A stretch of 64,000 nt of DNA, from assembly GCA_014529385.2 (NCBI GenBank), contig CM043954.1, positions 98,974,747 through 99,038,746 on the forward strand. Reading direction: 5' to 3'. The position numbers were made by a program, and so were the translations under genes. The notes beneath the pieces were generated by a model. The model was not told the DNA's origin. It saw only the letters and a program-made list of their open reading frames with translations, and made no database searches. How positions within the stretch are numbered: position 1 is the first letter of the stretch; each line of letters opens with the position of its first letter. Of this stretch, positions 13,625-24,302 are shown one piece after another. The DNA is from Adiantum capillus-veneris. Taxonomy: Eukaryota > Streptophyta > Polypodiopsida > Polypodiales > Pteridaceae.

Positions 13625-13747
13625 TGAAAGGACGGTGGTAATGCGTGTGCTAGTCTCCACCCAACCATGCTATCTTATAGCCTCTCCCTAGCGTACACAC
13701 TATCTGGTCGTGCCGGTGGCCTTCCCCGTTGGACCCATGTCCTTACA
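13625..13747 (-). repeat. Second tandem copy of short LTR unit
   Basis: Separated from the first unit by TTAG, as on the left side. It is a full unit here, while the left outer copy is truncated. Confidence 0.75.
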
Positions 13748-13750
13748 TTT

Positions 13751-14017
13751 GGACAGGTGTCCTTCTTTCCCCTTTGAGGGAGAGAGGCTTGATAATTGCT
13801 TAGATAATTATTTAATTGATCTAAATGCTCATTAGACCCCTTTTAAGCCTATCCAATAGGATTCAGGCACACCTTGAGGGCAACATGGGTAGGGGCTTGA
13901 CATGTGTCCTTGCTGCCTCTTGAGGCTTGGGCTTACCTTGTGTGTGTGTGTTTGTGTGTGTGTGTTCTCTCTCATACCCCTAGCTTTAGGGCTCGTCCCC
14001 TCCTTTGTAGGGATTTT
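13751..14017. repeat. Dispersed repeat B, right copy
   Basis: Same orientation and order as 7086-7346, including the GT-rich patch and GTAGGGATT. It starts directly after the outer LTR unit. Confidence 0.6.
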
Positions 14018-14049
14018 GTTGACTTTTGGAACACAAACACCTTAGTCAA

Positions 14050-14228
14050 CAAGCACAACAAAGCACCTCAAGCTTGGGTAGTGTTCCCACAAGCACCTCA
14101 AGCTCCCTAGTCGGCAAGCATAACAAGCACCTCAAGCATCTTAGCCAGCAAGCACGGCAAGCAGCTCAAGCATCTTAGTCATCAAGCACGACAAGCACCT
14201 CAAGCATCTTAGTCAACAAGCACGACAA
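14050..14228. repeat. 34-bp minisatellite interrupted by a large insertion
   Basis: Units of the type CAAGCACCTCAAGCATCTTA plus GTCAACAAGCACGA recur with a 34-bp period (the word CTCAAGCATC at 14131, 14165 and 14199). The array resumes at 18537 after the 4.3-kb insertion, so the insertion split it. Confidence 0.85.
14224..14228. repeat. Target-site duplication GACAA (left)
   Basis: GACAA directly precedes TGTGAGG; the same five bases follow CTTACA at 18537-18541. Confidence 0.85.
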
Positions 14229-15323
14229 TGTGAGGTCCCCAACCCGCCAATACCAAGATCGGGATGGGATCCTTGACATGTCTCTAGGTCTGATAAAAAT
14301 CAGAGTTTCTAAATAAGAAAAATCCAAGGAATAGACCTTTACCATTGAGAATGGCTTGGGTCTATAGCCTTAGAAGAAGACCTAGTCCTGTCTCGCAGCA
14401 GAAACTGGAAAACGTATTAAAGTAAAAAAAAAAAACTATTTCGGCCATATAACTTCCGTCGTTCGGATTAAGGTTTCTTTAGCCAACACTTTTTTCCCTC
14501 TAACATATGTGAGGGCACAGCCGCCGCTGGTGGACTCCTCTTCCAAGTGAAGAAGTTTCTAAACGTTTTAGTGCGCAGGGATAGATAGTTACCTGACTAA
14601 TCAGGTCCACCCGTCCATGATTGACAACCTTAGTCAATCCCCACTTACCACCCGCACTCACACATGATTCATTTATCTTACTATCACATTGTTTTAAACA
14701 TTTAAAATAATGATTTCTTTTAACGTTCCATCACAATAATTCCTTGAAGACAGCATTGAAAGCATTCTTTTAGAAAACAGACATCTTTAAACTTAAGACA
14801 GGGTACTGTCAATCAAAACATTGTCCATAATAACCATGACCAATACTCTTCTTGTTTCAAGACCACCCAAGGGTGAAAAACGACACCCATTCCTTATTCA
14901 AATCCGGAGTGGATAAACCCCCACCCAAGGTTCCGGGTGCCCATACACCAAACTAGTTGCCCATACAACCGGGCGGCTCCCCTAGGATAAAAAAAACGGT
15001 ATCCTAACTTATGTAGAAACATCAAGACATGACACTGAGTAGAAACTCATCGTTCATGGGGGTAACCGACTTACCCGTGGCTAGAAAGCCAGTCATTATC
15101 ATCAATTTATACTAAGGAGTCGGAGGTGTTTTGAGACAAGCTGTCTTAAGGATGATCAAACGGGGATCAAACATATCTTTCCTATTTCAACTAGTTTTAA
15201 CCCAGACAATTCTTTCCTACATTATAAACAATGCACGTTGGAAGTTACCTTCCGTTTTCAGCCAGTTTATCCTTCTTAACTTTACGTACGCAATGCTAAC
15301 TTAAAAATGAACTTTAAAAGATT

Positions 15324-15509
15324 TTAAGTGACAAAATAGAAATCCACCTGGGACTGTTCGTCCATGTGCTGTGGGGCGGGTGTCCGTAGACTCTCCTCTG
15401 TTGGCCTATGGCTAGGCCCAGCCTCATGGTCATTCGTGCCTTTGTTTCGCTTGTTGCTAACATCCTCTTCCTCAGTAAGAAGATTTCCCCTGGTTCTCTT
15501 GGGAGCCAT
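15324..15509 (-). CDS. 61-codon ORF in the 4.3-kb insertion, unrecognised
   Basis: The peptide begins MAPKRTRGNLLTEEED and is basic then acidic, ending in DFYFVT. Its N-terminus resembles the start of plant gypsy gag proteins in style only; no domain can be named. It lies about 2.5 kb downstream of the minus-strand promoter of the same insertion, beyond the tandem array. It may be the first exon of a spliced gag or a chance frame. Confidence 0.3.
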   Translation of the reverse strand: MAPKRTRGNLLTEEEDVSNKRNKGTNDHEAGPSHRPTEESLRTPAPQHMDEQSQVDFYFVT

Positions 15510-16139
15510 GTCGGCAGCCTTATAAAAAGACTTAATCCATTAGAAGTTTAATTGAATAATCTTCTTTTTCTTTGTTTACCCAAAAATAAGAATTTTTGGA
15601 GTAAGTAAGTATCTTTAATAGTCAATTTGATGAGATATTCCTCTTGTAACTTATTTATGCTATAAGTAATTTTCCATAATTACCATTTAATTTGGGAAGT
15701 CCTTTAACTAGGTTTCTCCTTAGTCTATCTTACACTTTAACCTTAGTAAATTATAAATTTCTATCCTCTAATGGGTTACTCTCCCTAAATTGTAATTGAA
15801 TATGTTCTATCTTTAGTAATTTTCATAAATTTGATTAATAACCTTTTCCTCCTATACTTATGGTCTAAATTAGGTAAAATTTCAATGATAGTAATTTATT
15901 ATACCGTCCATTTATGCTGAGGTAATTTTTTCACCCTTCAATAGTGATTTTAGACCTCAAGTATTTATTTGGTAATTAGATAAATTTGTTTACTAATTTC
16001 CCTTGTCTATTTTATACGTAAAATTGGTTACTTTTATTGAAGATAAATATTTAAACTATTTATCTGAAGTTGGGGTATTTATCATGGATTTCCCAAGGTG
16101 TGTTCTACCTCTGATATTTATATCAAACGATTTTGGATT

Positions 16140-17580
16140 GATTTACTATATTCCCCCTTTTATTTTCCTCTAAAAATAATGTAATTTTATTGGGATAATA
16201 AGATAAATTAACTATCTGATGGTAACATAATTATTACTAGTTTCCTAACCTCTAATTAACCTCTGATAAATAGCTCAAAGCATTTAAGATCAATTTACTA
16301 ATTTCCCTTATTTAATTTGTCAACAAAATAGGATATTTTTGCTAAAGTAATTAGGTAGATTAATTATTTGAGCTTTTCCTAATTATCACAGGTTCCCTAA
16401 CATCTAATTAACCTTTGATAAATAGGTCAATTCAATTTGAATTTAATTTCTAATTTCTCCTGTTTAATTTGTCCTAAAAACAGAGTTTGTCTGCTAAAGT
16501 AATTAGGTAAATTAATCATTTGAGCTTGTCCTAATTATCACGGGTTTCTTAACATTCAATTAACCTTTGATAAATAGCATAATTTAATTTGAATCTATTT
16601 CCTAATTTCTCCCATTTAATTTATCCTAAAAATAGAGTTTTTCTGCTAAAGTAATTAGGTAGATTAATCATTTGAGCTTGTTCTAATTATCATGGATATC
16701 CCAACATCTAATTAATCTCTTAAAAAGAGCTCATATCAATTTGAATCTATTTGCTGATTTTCCCTATTTAATTTGTCCTAAAAACAGAGTTTTTTTGCTA
16801 AAGTAATTAGGTAGATTAATCATTTGAGATTTTTTTAATTATCACGGATTTCCTAACATCTAATTAACCTCTCTTAAATAGACCATATTAATTTGAATCT
16901 ATTTGCTAATTTTTTCTATTTAATTTGTTCTAAAAACATAGTTTTTTTGCTAAAATAATTAGATAGATTCATTTGAGCTTTTCCTAATTATCACGGATCC
17001 TCTAACATCTAAGTAACCTCTAATAAATATCTTAATTCAAATTGAATCTATTGGCTAATTTTCCCTATTTAGTTTGTCCTAAAAATAGGGTATTTTTGCT
17101 AAAGATATTAGGTAGATTAATCATTTGAGCTTGTTCTAATTATCATAGGTTCCCTAACATATAATTAACCCCTAGCAAATGGCTCAAAGCATTTAGGATC
17201 AATTTACTAATTTCTCCTATTGAATTTGTCTTAAATAAAGTAATTAGATAAACTAATTACTACATTAATTAGTATTTCTACTAAAGTAATTATATGAACT
17301 AATGATTTGAGCTTTTCATAGTTATCACGGGTTCCCTAGCATCTAATTAGCCCTGATAAATAACTCAAGACATTTGGAATCAATTTGATTAGTTTCCCCT
17401 TTAATCACAAGCTCTCCTCACAGGCTGTAATTTATTAACAAAGTAATTAGATAAACTAATGATCTGAGATTTTAATAATTATCACGAATTCCTTAGCATC
17501 TAAGTAATCATTGATAAATAACTCAAGACATTTGGAATCAATTTGATTAGTTTCCCCTTTAATTTTCGCTTAAAAACAGT
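16140..17580. repeat. AT-rich tandem array, 152-bp unit, about 9 copies
   Basis: The anchor GCTAAAGTAATTAGGTAGAT recurs at 16341, 16493, 16645, 16797, 16949 and 17098, giving spacings of 152, 152, 152, 152 and 149. Each unit carries CTAATTATCACGGGTTCCCTAA-like and TTTACTAATTTCCC-like blocks. Units before 16340 and after 17200 are more diverged. The array is wholly inside the 4.3-kb insertion and in the path of its predicted minus-strand transcript. Confidence 0.92.
17405..17430. repeat. 26-bp exact repeat of promoter-proximal sequence
   Basis: These 26 bases (starting TCACAAGCTCTCC) are identical to 18050-18075. They interrupt one unit of the 152-bp array. Confidence 0.85.
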
Positions 17581-18029
17581 CTAATTCAGCCTAATTAGTT
17601 ATAAAAATTACTCAGAAAATTATGAGATAGTTTTTCTAGCTTAATGACTGTCCAATGCAGCTCTGATAATTACCTGCACTTAATCTAAGCTTAATTATTA
17701 AATTTCTCATTAATTTGTGGTTAATTTGGCTAATTTCAACCCTAATATGATAGGATAATTAATTAGCTTAATATTTCCTAGCTTAATTACAACAATCAAC
17801 AAAGAATATTTGATTAAGAGAGGATTTGTGAGTATTCATACGCCTAATATTTAATTTATTAACAAAATAGATTAATCTAACCTTGCTAATTAAGAAGGAT
17901 TAGACTAATTACTGTTTAGGTTAATCAACTAGAGCTTAATCTCTAGTGATTTTTGCGTAGCGTTCTCTCTAAATGAGAGAGAGAGAGTGTCAAGGCTCCG
18001 AGTCTGTCAAATTGTGAAGCAAGGGGTCC

Positions 18030-18037
18030 TATTTATA
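18030..18037 (-). promoter_or_regulatory. TATA box of the 4.3-kb insertion
   Basis: The minus strand reads CTATAAATAGGACC, followed about 50 bases later by a CT-rich stretch (CACTCTCTCTCTCTC) typical of plant transcription starts. A transcript would run left through the tandem array. Confidence 0.6.
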
Positions 18038-18541
18038 GTTTTCTGGCACTCACAAGCTCTCCTCACAGGCTGTAAAAGGCAATTGCTTGCAGTTCAAGCA
18101 GTCGCTAACAAGTCAAAAAATGCCCCCTGCTGCTAAATCTATTCTGGGAGAGTTCATCATTACCCCACACAGCCCCCCTCAGCTTCCAGAATCGATTTTT
18201 ACTATTTTCACTGATTTTTAATGATGAAAATTGGAAATATCAGTAATTTCTAGAACCTTAGGATAAGAAAGTCTTTGTTAATAATAATTACTGAAACCAT
18301 CCAATTTTACTTAACTAATTGAAATCCTAGTGTAACCTTTCAGGGCCCGTAACTCTTCTAGATTTTATCGGAATCTGATTCTGAAAATTTCTAGCCCGGG
18401 GTTTGCTGTGCTTAAGATTTCAAAAATACCAATATTTGCCACGGTCGGACAATTCTACATTGCTTTTTCAATAATCATATCAGTTGAACTAAGCTTTATA
18501 CAATCTTCAAGGTTTCAGAAAGTGGAAAACCTTACAGACAA

Positions 18542-19640
18542 GCACCTCAAGCTTGGTGACTAGACCTTCATTACACCCCCAACTCCCCAGAAATCCCTAT
18601 TATGATACCCTCAACAGGTCTGTGAAATTTGATGCCCATCTGGGTCTTCTACCTTTGACGCGCCTAAGATAATAGGTCATTTTTTCTAGGACTTTTGACA
18701 ACTTTGACCCTAGTATTGTGTTGCCCTACTGATGAAGAGCCTCTGTTTCACTTTTGGTGGAATTTGGAGGTCTGGTCTAGCCGGTGTGAGTGGTTCAGAT
18801 CTCAAAAATTCCCAGATTGGTTTGTGTATTTGTGCCTCCTACTGTTCTTGTGGTTGACAATGTGATATCCAAGATGCTTCTAGACATAGTTAGGAACTTA
18901 CCTCTCATGGCTGGAGTGAGTAAGAGCCAGAAAACAGGGCGTAGGAGAGCGTGAAAGGTCGTCAAAATCCACAACTTGGAGCTCTCCTTCTAGTGTCTAG
19001 AATGTAAATGAGAGGAAATATGGCCCAAGGAGCTATACATGCCTGGGCTTTTCCAACACCCCCTATTTAATGCCTACCTGGTGAATCTAATAGGACTGAC
19101 AAAGTATGCCCGGATCAATTTTTTTTGAAAACTGACATCCCTCGACCTTTTTGTCACATTTTATTTCAAATGACTAGTGAGTTGAAGTGGTTGCCAAGTT
19201 TTTTGATTGGATTCGTTCCATTGAGCTTGGAGACTTGGCATTTGAAGTTGAAAATCAATTCTGACATTCTTGCTCATTATTTTTTGTTTTTATTAGCAAA
19301 AATAAAGGAAATTTAACCTAACCGCTCAAAAAAATCCATCATATACTCAAAAAATACTAAAACATTTCTAAATTTATTATCTGGCAATATTTTGGTGGAT
19401 CACTCCATTTTTATAATGATTTTGACTGAAAAACACACAATATAAGTAAAAAATGCACTATTTATGGTTTTTGGCAGTTATGTACAATATATACACGTAC
19501 CAAGGGATTAACTTACTGCATTCCCCAATCATTGTGATGGATGGGCAATCAATTAACTTATTCAAGAAAGATCGTACGTTAACGCACAATTACTTCAAAA
19601 CATTGACCGTATCTTTTCCAAGTCGATATGCTTCGTCCAT
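18542..19640 (-). mobile_element. LTR-like region of the IWVPK-tail retroelement family
   Basis: The segment 18890-19080 resembles 47936-48140 in order and wording (AACTTACCTCTCATG..., CCCGGGCTT..., ATTCCCCC-type ends). Both lie downstream, on the minus strand, of the same kind of coding tail. A TATA-like TTAAATAGGGGG on the minus strand near 19060 supports an LTR. A GGAGGGGGGGGAGA polypurine tract lies near 19660. Exact borders could not be fixed. Confidence 0.5.
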
Positions 19641-19659
19641 TTTCAGATTGTCTCCCCCC

Positions 19660-20445
19660 CCTCCTTGCTGTAGTCTGCCAGAATAACTTAGTATTCTGGT
19701 TGTGCAGTGCGTAGGTTACAAAGTCGTGTCTATGCATGGCCCTGATCGACCCTATAATTCTATTGATGCCAATGCAGTTAAACACACTATGTTGTTCAAG
19801 AGGTGGGTCTTGAGTATTGTACTCAAGGGTTTTTGCTGGCGAGGTATGTTGTGGTTGAACTCTCTTGAAGAGTAAACTCTGTAGCTCCTCTTGAGCACGT
19901 TCTTTTATGGTACGATATGTACCATCTATGGTGTACCGGAGCCGATGGGTCCAATCGTAGTTGGTGGTTTGACTTCAGGTATCCACTTGTACCTAATGGA
20001 GGTTGGTTTAAGTTGTAGTGGGGTCTTTGATTCGCATAGTCTGACTTGTCTACTTTGAGTAGTTGGTCTTCTATTCTGAAGTGCACATTTCTCCTTTGGT
20101 TGCCATATCCATTTCTTCTTTAGTAGTGGTGGTGCTTGTTGAAAAGATGGATACAATTGTTTGCTCTTATGGTTGTTGGCGGTGCATAGAAATCTTTTGG
20201 GCATTCAGATTTGCTAAGATCGAGTGACTTGTTGACTTTTGGATATCCAAATTTGCATGGCTCCTTGCATTGGTAGAGTAGTAGAAGTCTTTATTGGGGT
20301 TGTAGTTGTAATTGTGGTTGATACCTCTGTTGGCGGGTACGCCGTGAGTAGATGCTAGCATAGCGAGAACATAACCAACAACTCTATGTCGGGCGAGGGT
20401 GAAGCTTAATCCGTAGGCACATGAAAACAAGAAGATGGGTGTCAA
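19660..20445 (-). pseudogene. C-terminal tail of IWVPK-family polyprotein, decayed
   Basis: On the minus strand, MQIWISKSQQVTRS and QIWMPKRF-like peptides near 20260-20190 match the paired QIWVPKAQLKDKL and QIWVPKTS of the copy at 49075-49299. The frame ends in TTTYLASKNP, comparable with the end of the other copy. Multiple stops show it is dead. The IWVPK-type motif is also seen in some plant retrotransposon polyproteins; its role is unknown to me. Confidence 0.55.
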
Positions 20446-20955
20446 TCACCTTCTCGACCTTCTAAGACAATCTCTAAACGAGGAAATCAAATCTAAAAGT
20501 TCTTATGTACTAGTGAAAGCAATCCGACCTATGATGCTCATGCTATCTGAATCTAGGCCAAATGCATTTGAAATGTCACAAAACTCGCAAGATATACTCC
20601 CCTTATCACAGGATCAATACCCTATGGACTGTGACGCAATAATCGACCTCCAACTACCTAATGCAACAATCACATATAAAGACAGGCATCAAAATACAGG
20701 TTACCATTTTTTGTTGCATATGGTCCTAACAAGTAGCTCTACTCTCCGTGAATCCATAGGTGCAAAGAACTCACCAAACGGACACTTGGTTTGTAAGAAA
20801 ACTCACCCGAAAGCTCGTACGAGCTCACTTCGCATCGTAGTCAAAATCACACACACTCTTGACGTTGAATGGAAGCCCTTGCCATTGCTAACACGATGGT
20901 TGTGTTTCTTTAGCAATGGACCTTTCGTAGCATGCATAGGGAAGAGAAGAAGTCA

Positions 20956-20957
<2 letters not shown>
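20435..20957 (+). other. Unrecognised 167-codon open frame before a (TC) tract
   Basis: The frame runs from MGVNHLLDLL to ACIGKRRS before entering a (TC) repeat. It has ordinary amino-acid composition but no domain I recognise. It is antisense to the surrounding retroelement remains and could be a chance frame. Confidence 0.2.
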
Positions 20958-21003
<46 letters not shown>

Positions 21004-21207
21004 GACACAACGCACAGTGAAAACCGGATTTGATTAATTCAAAAGTTGGGTTTAGGGTTACAAAAAATAGCTTATATACATTCCTCCTTAGAGGCTTGTT
21101 CCCACAAAATCTAATGGGTGCTCAAATATTACAAAAAGTATCATTCCGCTTCAAAAAATGATGATACAACGTATTCGGGAAACGTCTTCTGTGTTCTAGC
21201 ATCAACA
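20951..21207 (-). mobile_element. LTR of the MFLP-tail family, with (TC) tract
   Basis: The minus strand starts TGTTGATGCTAGAACACAG directly after a polypurine tract. It contains TATATAAG about 130 bases in. It ends in or near a (TC)n tract at 20959-21000. The block ATCATTTTTTGAAG is shared with the LTR at 43020-43400, so the two are relatives. Confidence 0.6.
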
Positions 21208-21219
21208 CTCCCCCCTTTC
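21208..21219 (-). other. Polypurine tract
   Basis: Minus strand AAAGGGGGGAG immediately before TGTTGATG. Confidence 0.7.
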
Positions 21220-21450
21220 GCGTCCATGTCATCCCTGACATGAATGGTCTTGCTCTCTTGCAACTCTTCTGCTGTCAATGGAAGCCTGGTGGTTTTAGCA
21301 GCGTTAGGTACGATTCGTACCTTATATTCCCCAAAGTGATTGTTGGGTCGAATGGTTTGCTATCGCATGTAAAGAAACCCGTGTAGAAAGCTTGCATGTG
21401 ATATCTGGGCAGAAACATGATTCTCTGATACAGTAAATGTAAAACTTCTA
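21220..21450 (-). pseudogene. C-terminal fragment of MFLP-tail ORF
   Basis: The minus strand encodes RIMFLPRYHMQAFYTGFFT, matching RCMFLPSHNMLAFEEALYTG... in the ORF ending at 43516. In both copies the motif lies a short distance before a polypurine tract and LTR. The function is unknown; the position suggests the last ORF of a retroelement. Confidence 0.55.
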
Positions 21451-21633
21451 GAGAGGCTGTTTCAATAAATCATATGTCATTGCAGTGACAATGTCGCCCG
21501 TTGATAGGCTTCCAATTGAGGTTATGGGCATGCAAAGGGTCGTTAAGTACATGATAAAGATGCGTCAAAACCCCTTGCATCGACTTCCTAAAATTGCATG
21601 GAAAGCAAGCAAAAAAGTTCAAAAGACGCATAA

Positions 21634-21758
21634 AAGTGTGGTAGATTGGTTATGCCATTTCCCGCTTCAATAACAGGTCTTGAGATCAACTCTCCTTGTC
21701 AATAGATCTTTAGGCCTCTTGCGATAGTTTCCAAGAACGTTAAAACAATCTTCTTCTC
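21634..21758 (+). repeat. 125-bp direct repeat left of the 2.1-kb LTR
   Basis: Starts AAGTGTGGTAGATTGG and ends CAATCTTCTTCTC; repeated at 23925-24051 in the same orientation with about 85-90 percent identity by eye. The two copies bracket the 2.1-kb LTR. Confidence 0.8.
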
Positions 21759-22614
21759 GGGTGTGTGTGTGTGTGGATGTGTGTGCGCGCTGTTGTGCTG
21801 TGACACGTACATAGTGGGAACGCATGCTACAAGAGTTATCTTGTAATTTTTTAAATACATAATTATCTTTCCTATAATGTACATATGCATATTTAAGTAT
21901 AATAATAATCCTTCTATCTCATCCTATTATTTTTCTCAAGGGTAACCTATCCTTACTTTAGCATTAGAAAATACTATGGGAAAAGCTCAATAGCTCCGCC
22001 TCTTTAACTTGGGGCAAAAAGCATTGATTCTTTATTTCTACTATCTCATTATCATCTCACACCCTAGCTAGATCCTATATCTAGGGTAAACTCCAATATA
22101 TATATATTCTATGTATTTTTTATACTTTTCTTATATTTCTTTTTAAATAGCTACTAGGAGGGAATCAAATCCTAGTGGGACACTAGGTGGCATGATTTCA
22201 AAGATACACTTATTTTAATGCATTATTGCAAGCATGATTACAAAACTTTGTCAAGGAGCAATGTCATGCTTTCATATGGCATGAGGTGTCCTTTGGAATT
22301 AAATGAAAGTCTAGGCTAAGGGAACCACGGGAAGACTTTTGCTGCCAGAAATGGACCCTATTTTGATAAATTTTTTACACAAGGTTCCAATCCGAATTGA
22401 AAAATGATTTTAAACAAAAACTCGTAGCTAATGAGCTGAAGTTTCTGTCCATATTTTTACTTTTTTATTTGGAGCCACGGTTGAGGAGATATGATCAAAA
22501 TATTGGACCCTAGTCTGCCCACATCATGCAGGGACAGCTCATTTTCAACTTTTCCAATTCCTGTTCACACTGGCTCCTCTCTTCTTGTGTAAATCCTTGG
22601 GGGTTCCCTTCACC

Positions 22615-22622
22615 TATAAAAT
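22615..22622 (+). promoter_or_regulatory. TATA box of the 2.1-kb LTR
   Basis: CCTATAAAATGGG is followed by an AAG-rich leader. It is conserved in the right copy (41350-41357, minus strand). Confidence 0.6.
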
Positions 22623-22957
22623 GGGACCTCTTCTTCCTTGAAAAGAACTCAAGCATTCAAGCTATTGATGAGAAGAATTCTTGAGGGAGTGAGTAGTAAT
22701 GCCTAATTGTACTTAGCCATTAACATAAGCCCAAGCCTACACTTTCTCCTAGAGGAAGACTAGACATTCTTGTATGCTATCCTTGGAAGATCAACTCTAA
22801 TCAAAGAAGGTCTTGCACTTGGCGTATCAATCAAAGTGGAGTTCTCCCCTCTTCTTCTCTCTCCATCAATAATGGTGCCAAAGGGTTTGTCAAGTAAGAT
22901 GTGTTCTACATAGATGTTTTCTTGATTTCTTGTTGTTTTCTTTTTCATCTCTAATCC

Positions 22958-22958
<1 letters not shown>

Positions 22959-23044
<86 letters not shown>
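22959..23044. repeat. (CA)n-(TA)n compound microsatellite
   Basis: AC repeats to 23012 followed by AT repeats to 23044. The right LTR copy lacks the long CA tract at the matching place, so the tract expanded after the copies separated. Confidence 0.95.
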
Positions 23045-23054
<10 letters not shown>

Positions 23055-23252
23055 CTAATCTCATCTCCTTAACCAAACCTATCTCTCTCACTCTTAGTAA
23101 TTCATCCTCTCTACAAATTTTAGGTTCTCTTTGCTACAGGTACATCTCTCCCCGCAGTATCCTTATTGCCAACGGGCAAGAATAGGGCTTGGGAGGGAAA
23201 ATTCTCATCTCTTCACTTCTCTCATATCTACATTTCTCACCTACTATCCTAG

Positions 23253-23471
23253 ATGAGTAACCCACATGATGATAATTTCTATCGCTTTCACTCTGTATGA
23301 TCTATTAGAATTAACGTATGGATTAGCCGAAAAATACACTTTCAACAACGTATAGTGTTTCTCTTTGGCCCAAAAAGGCTTAATGAAATACTTCTATCAC
23401 CGGATCCCATCATACTACCTCTCATAGACTATAACTTTTCTTTTGACGTAAGCATAGTTATCTTGCTATGA
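23253..23471 (+). pseudogene. Small LTR-encoded ORF A (one internal stop here)
   Basis: About 72 codons, with one stop near codon 16. The right LTR copy (40540-40758, minus) is open throughout. The C-terminal part (ILPLIDYNFSFDV) resembles that of ORF B, which follows with a 4-base ATGA overlap. No family recognised. Confidence 0.4.
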
Positions 23472-23680
23472 ACCAAGAGGATTTGTACACACAATTAATC
23501 CCAATCACTAGACAAAATATATATATTATGGTAAGCACAAAACTACAATTCCAAAGAACAATTCGTAGCCTATTTGGTCAGTCAAGATTGAATGCCATTA
23601 ACTCATTTATTAACCCTTTCATATTACCCATGATACGATATGACCATAGCCTTGATGTTTTCATTTTCGTATTGTTTTGA
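23468..23680 (+). CDS. Small LTR-encoded ORF B, 70 codons
   Basis: Starts MNQEDLYTQLIPITRQN and ends SLDVFIFVLF. It is open in both LTR copies with only a few amino-acid differences (for example IYI/IYS). It shares the pattern LQFQ..I..LFG..RLN.I....ILP.I.Y..S.DV with ORF A, so the pair looks like a tandem duplication. The function is unknown, and open frames in an LTR can be accidental. Confidence 0.4.
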   Translation: MNQEDLYTQLIPITRQNIYIMVSTKLQFQRTIRSLFGQSRLNAINSFINPFILPMIRYDHSLDVFIFVLF

Positions 23681-23924
23681 CATTCTCTTTTGTGTTCTTT
23701 CTTTGTGTGTGTGAGTGCAAGAGAGAAAGAGTGAGTCTTCTTTGATTGCACTTCTTTCCAAACCCTAGTCTTCATGGCATCTATGGTTTAACTCCTTCAT
23801 ATAGTTTTTGTTGAGTTCTCTCACAAACTCTCACAGCCATAAGCCCGGTGCTTTCCCGGCAAGACTGCAAATTTCTCGACAACGCTAATAAAAAGAGAAA
23901 AATGGTATAACCTTTCTATCACCC

Positions 23925-24047
23925 AAGTGTGGTAGATTGGTTATGCCATTTCCCTCTTGAATAACAGGTCCTGAGGTCAACTCTCCTTATTGGATAGATC
24001 TTTAAGGTCTCTTGGTGTAGTTTCCTACGACGTTAAAACAATCTTCT

Positions 24048-24051
<4 letters not shown>
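23925..24051 (+). repeat. 127-bp direct repeat right of the 2.1-kb LTR
   Basis: Second copy of 21634-21758, followed by (TC)n instead of (GT)n. Confidence 0.8.
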
Positions 24052-24082
<31 letters not shown>

Positions 24083-24227
24083 GAAGTCTCAAGTTCAATA
24101 CTTGTTGGGTAGATCTTTGATGTCGCTTTGGATTGCCTCATGTGATCTAAAAAGTTCATTTATTCCTTTCTCTCTGGATTATCTCTCTTTCCCCCCTCTC
24201 AAGTCTTGAATTAGAGACTCATTGATT

Positions 24228-24230
<3 letters not shown>

Positions 24231-24300
<70 letters not shown>
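24231..24300. repeat. (TC)n microsatellite
   Basis: Pure 70-bp tract; a shorter one lies at 24052-24079. Confidence 0.95.

Positions 24301-24302
<2 letters not shown>

Larger units (their letters stand above)
14229..18536 (-). mobile_element. 4.3-kb TG...CA insertion with GACAA target duplication
   Basis: The insertion begins TGTGAGGT and ends ACCTTACA, an imperfect 8-bp terminal inverted repeat (7 of 8). It is flanked by GACAA at 14224-14228 and 18537-18541, and its flanks are one continuous minisatellite. These are the marks of LTR-retrotransposon integration. I find no second internal copy of the ends, so it is either a very long solo LTR or a non-autonomous element whose LTRs have diverged beyond recognition by eye. 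It contains a minus-strand TATA box, a 152-bp tandem array and a 61-codon frame. Confidence 0.8.
21791..23881 (+). mobile_element. Solo LTR, about 2.1 kb, left copy
   Basis: Its ends are TGTTGTG...CTCGACA (TG...CA). It is repeated in inverted orientation at 40131-42195 with high similarity over its whole length. A TATA box (TATAAAAT at 22615-22622) lies about 820 bases in, leaving a long U5 side. No partner LTR or internal region was found. Flanks are GCGC and ACGC, not a clean duplication. It carries a (CA)n-(TA)n tract and two small ORFs that are shared with the right copy. Confidence 0.75.

Noticed and set aside
14050-14228. CRISPR-like array of regular short repeats
   Set aside because: The 34-bp units are contiguous without unique spacers, and the setting is a plant nuclear genome. 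It is a minisatellite.
22760-23014. Antisense 84-codon frame in the 2.1-kb LTR
   Set aside because: Much of it is a CA-repeat product, and the rest lies opposite the LTR leader. It is open in both copies but shows no recognisable domain, so I did not list it as a gene.
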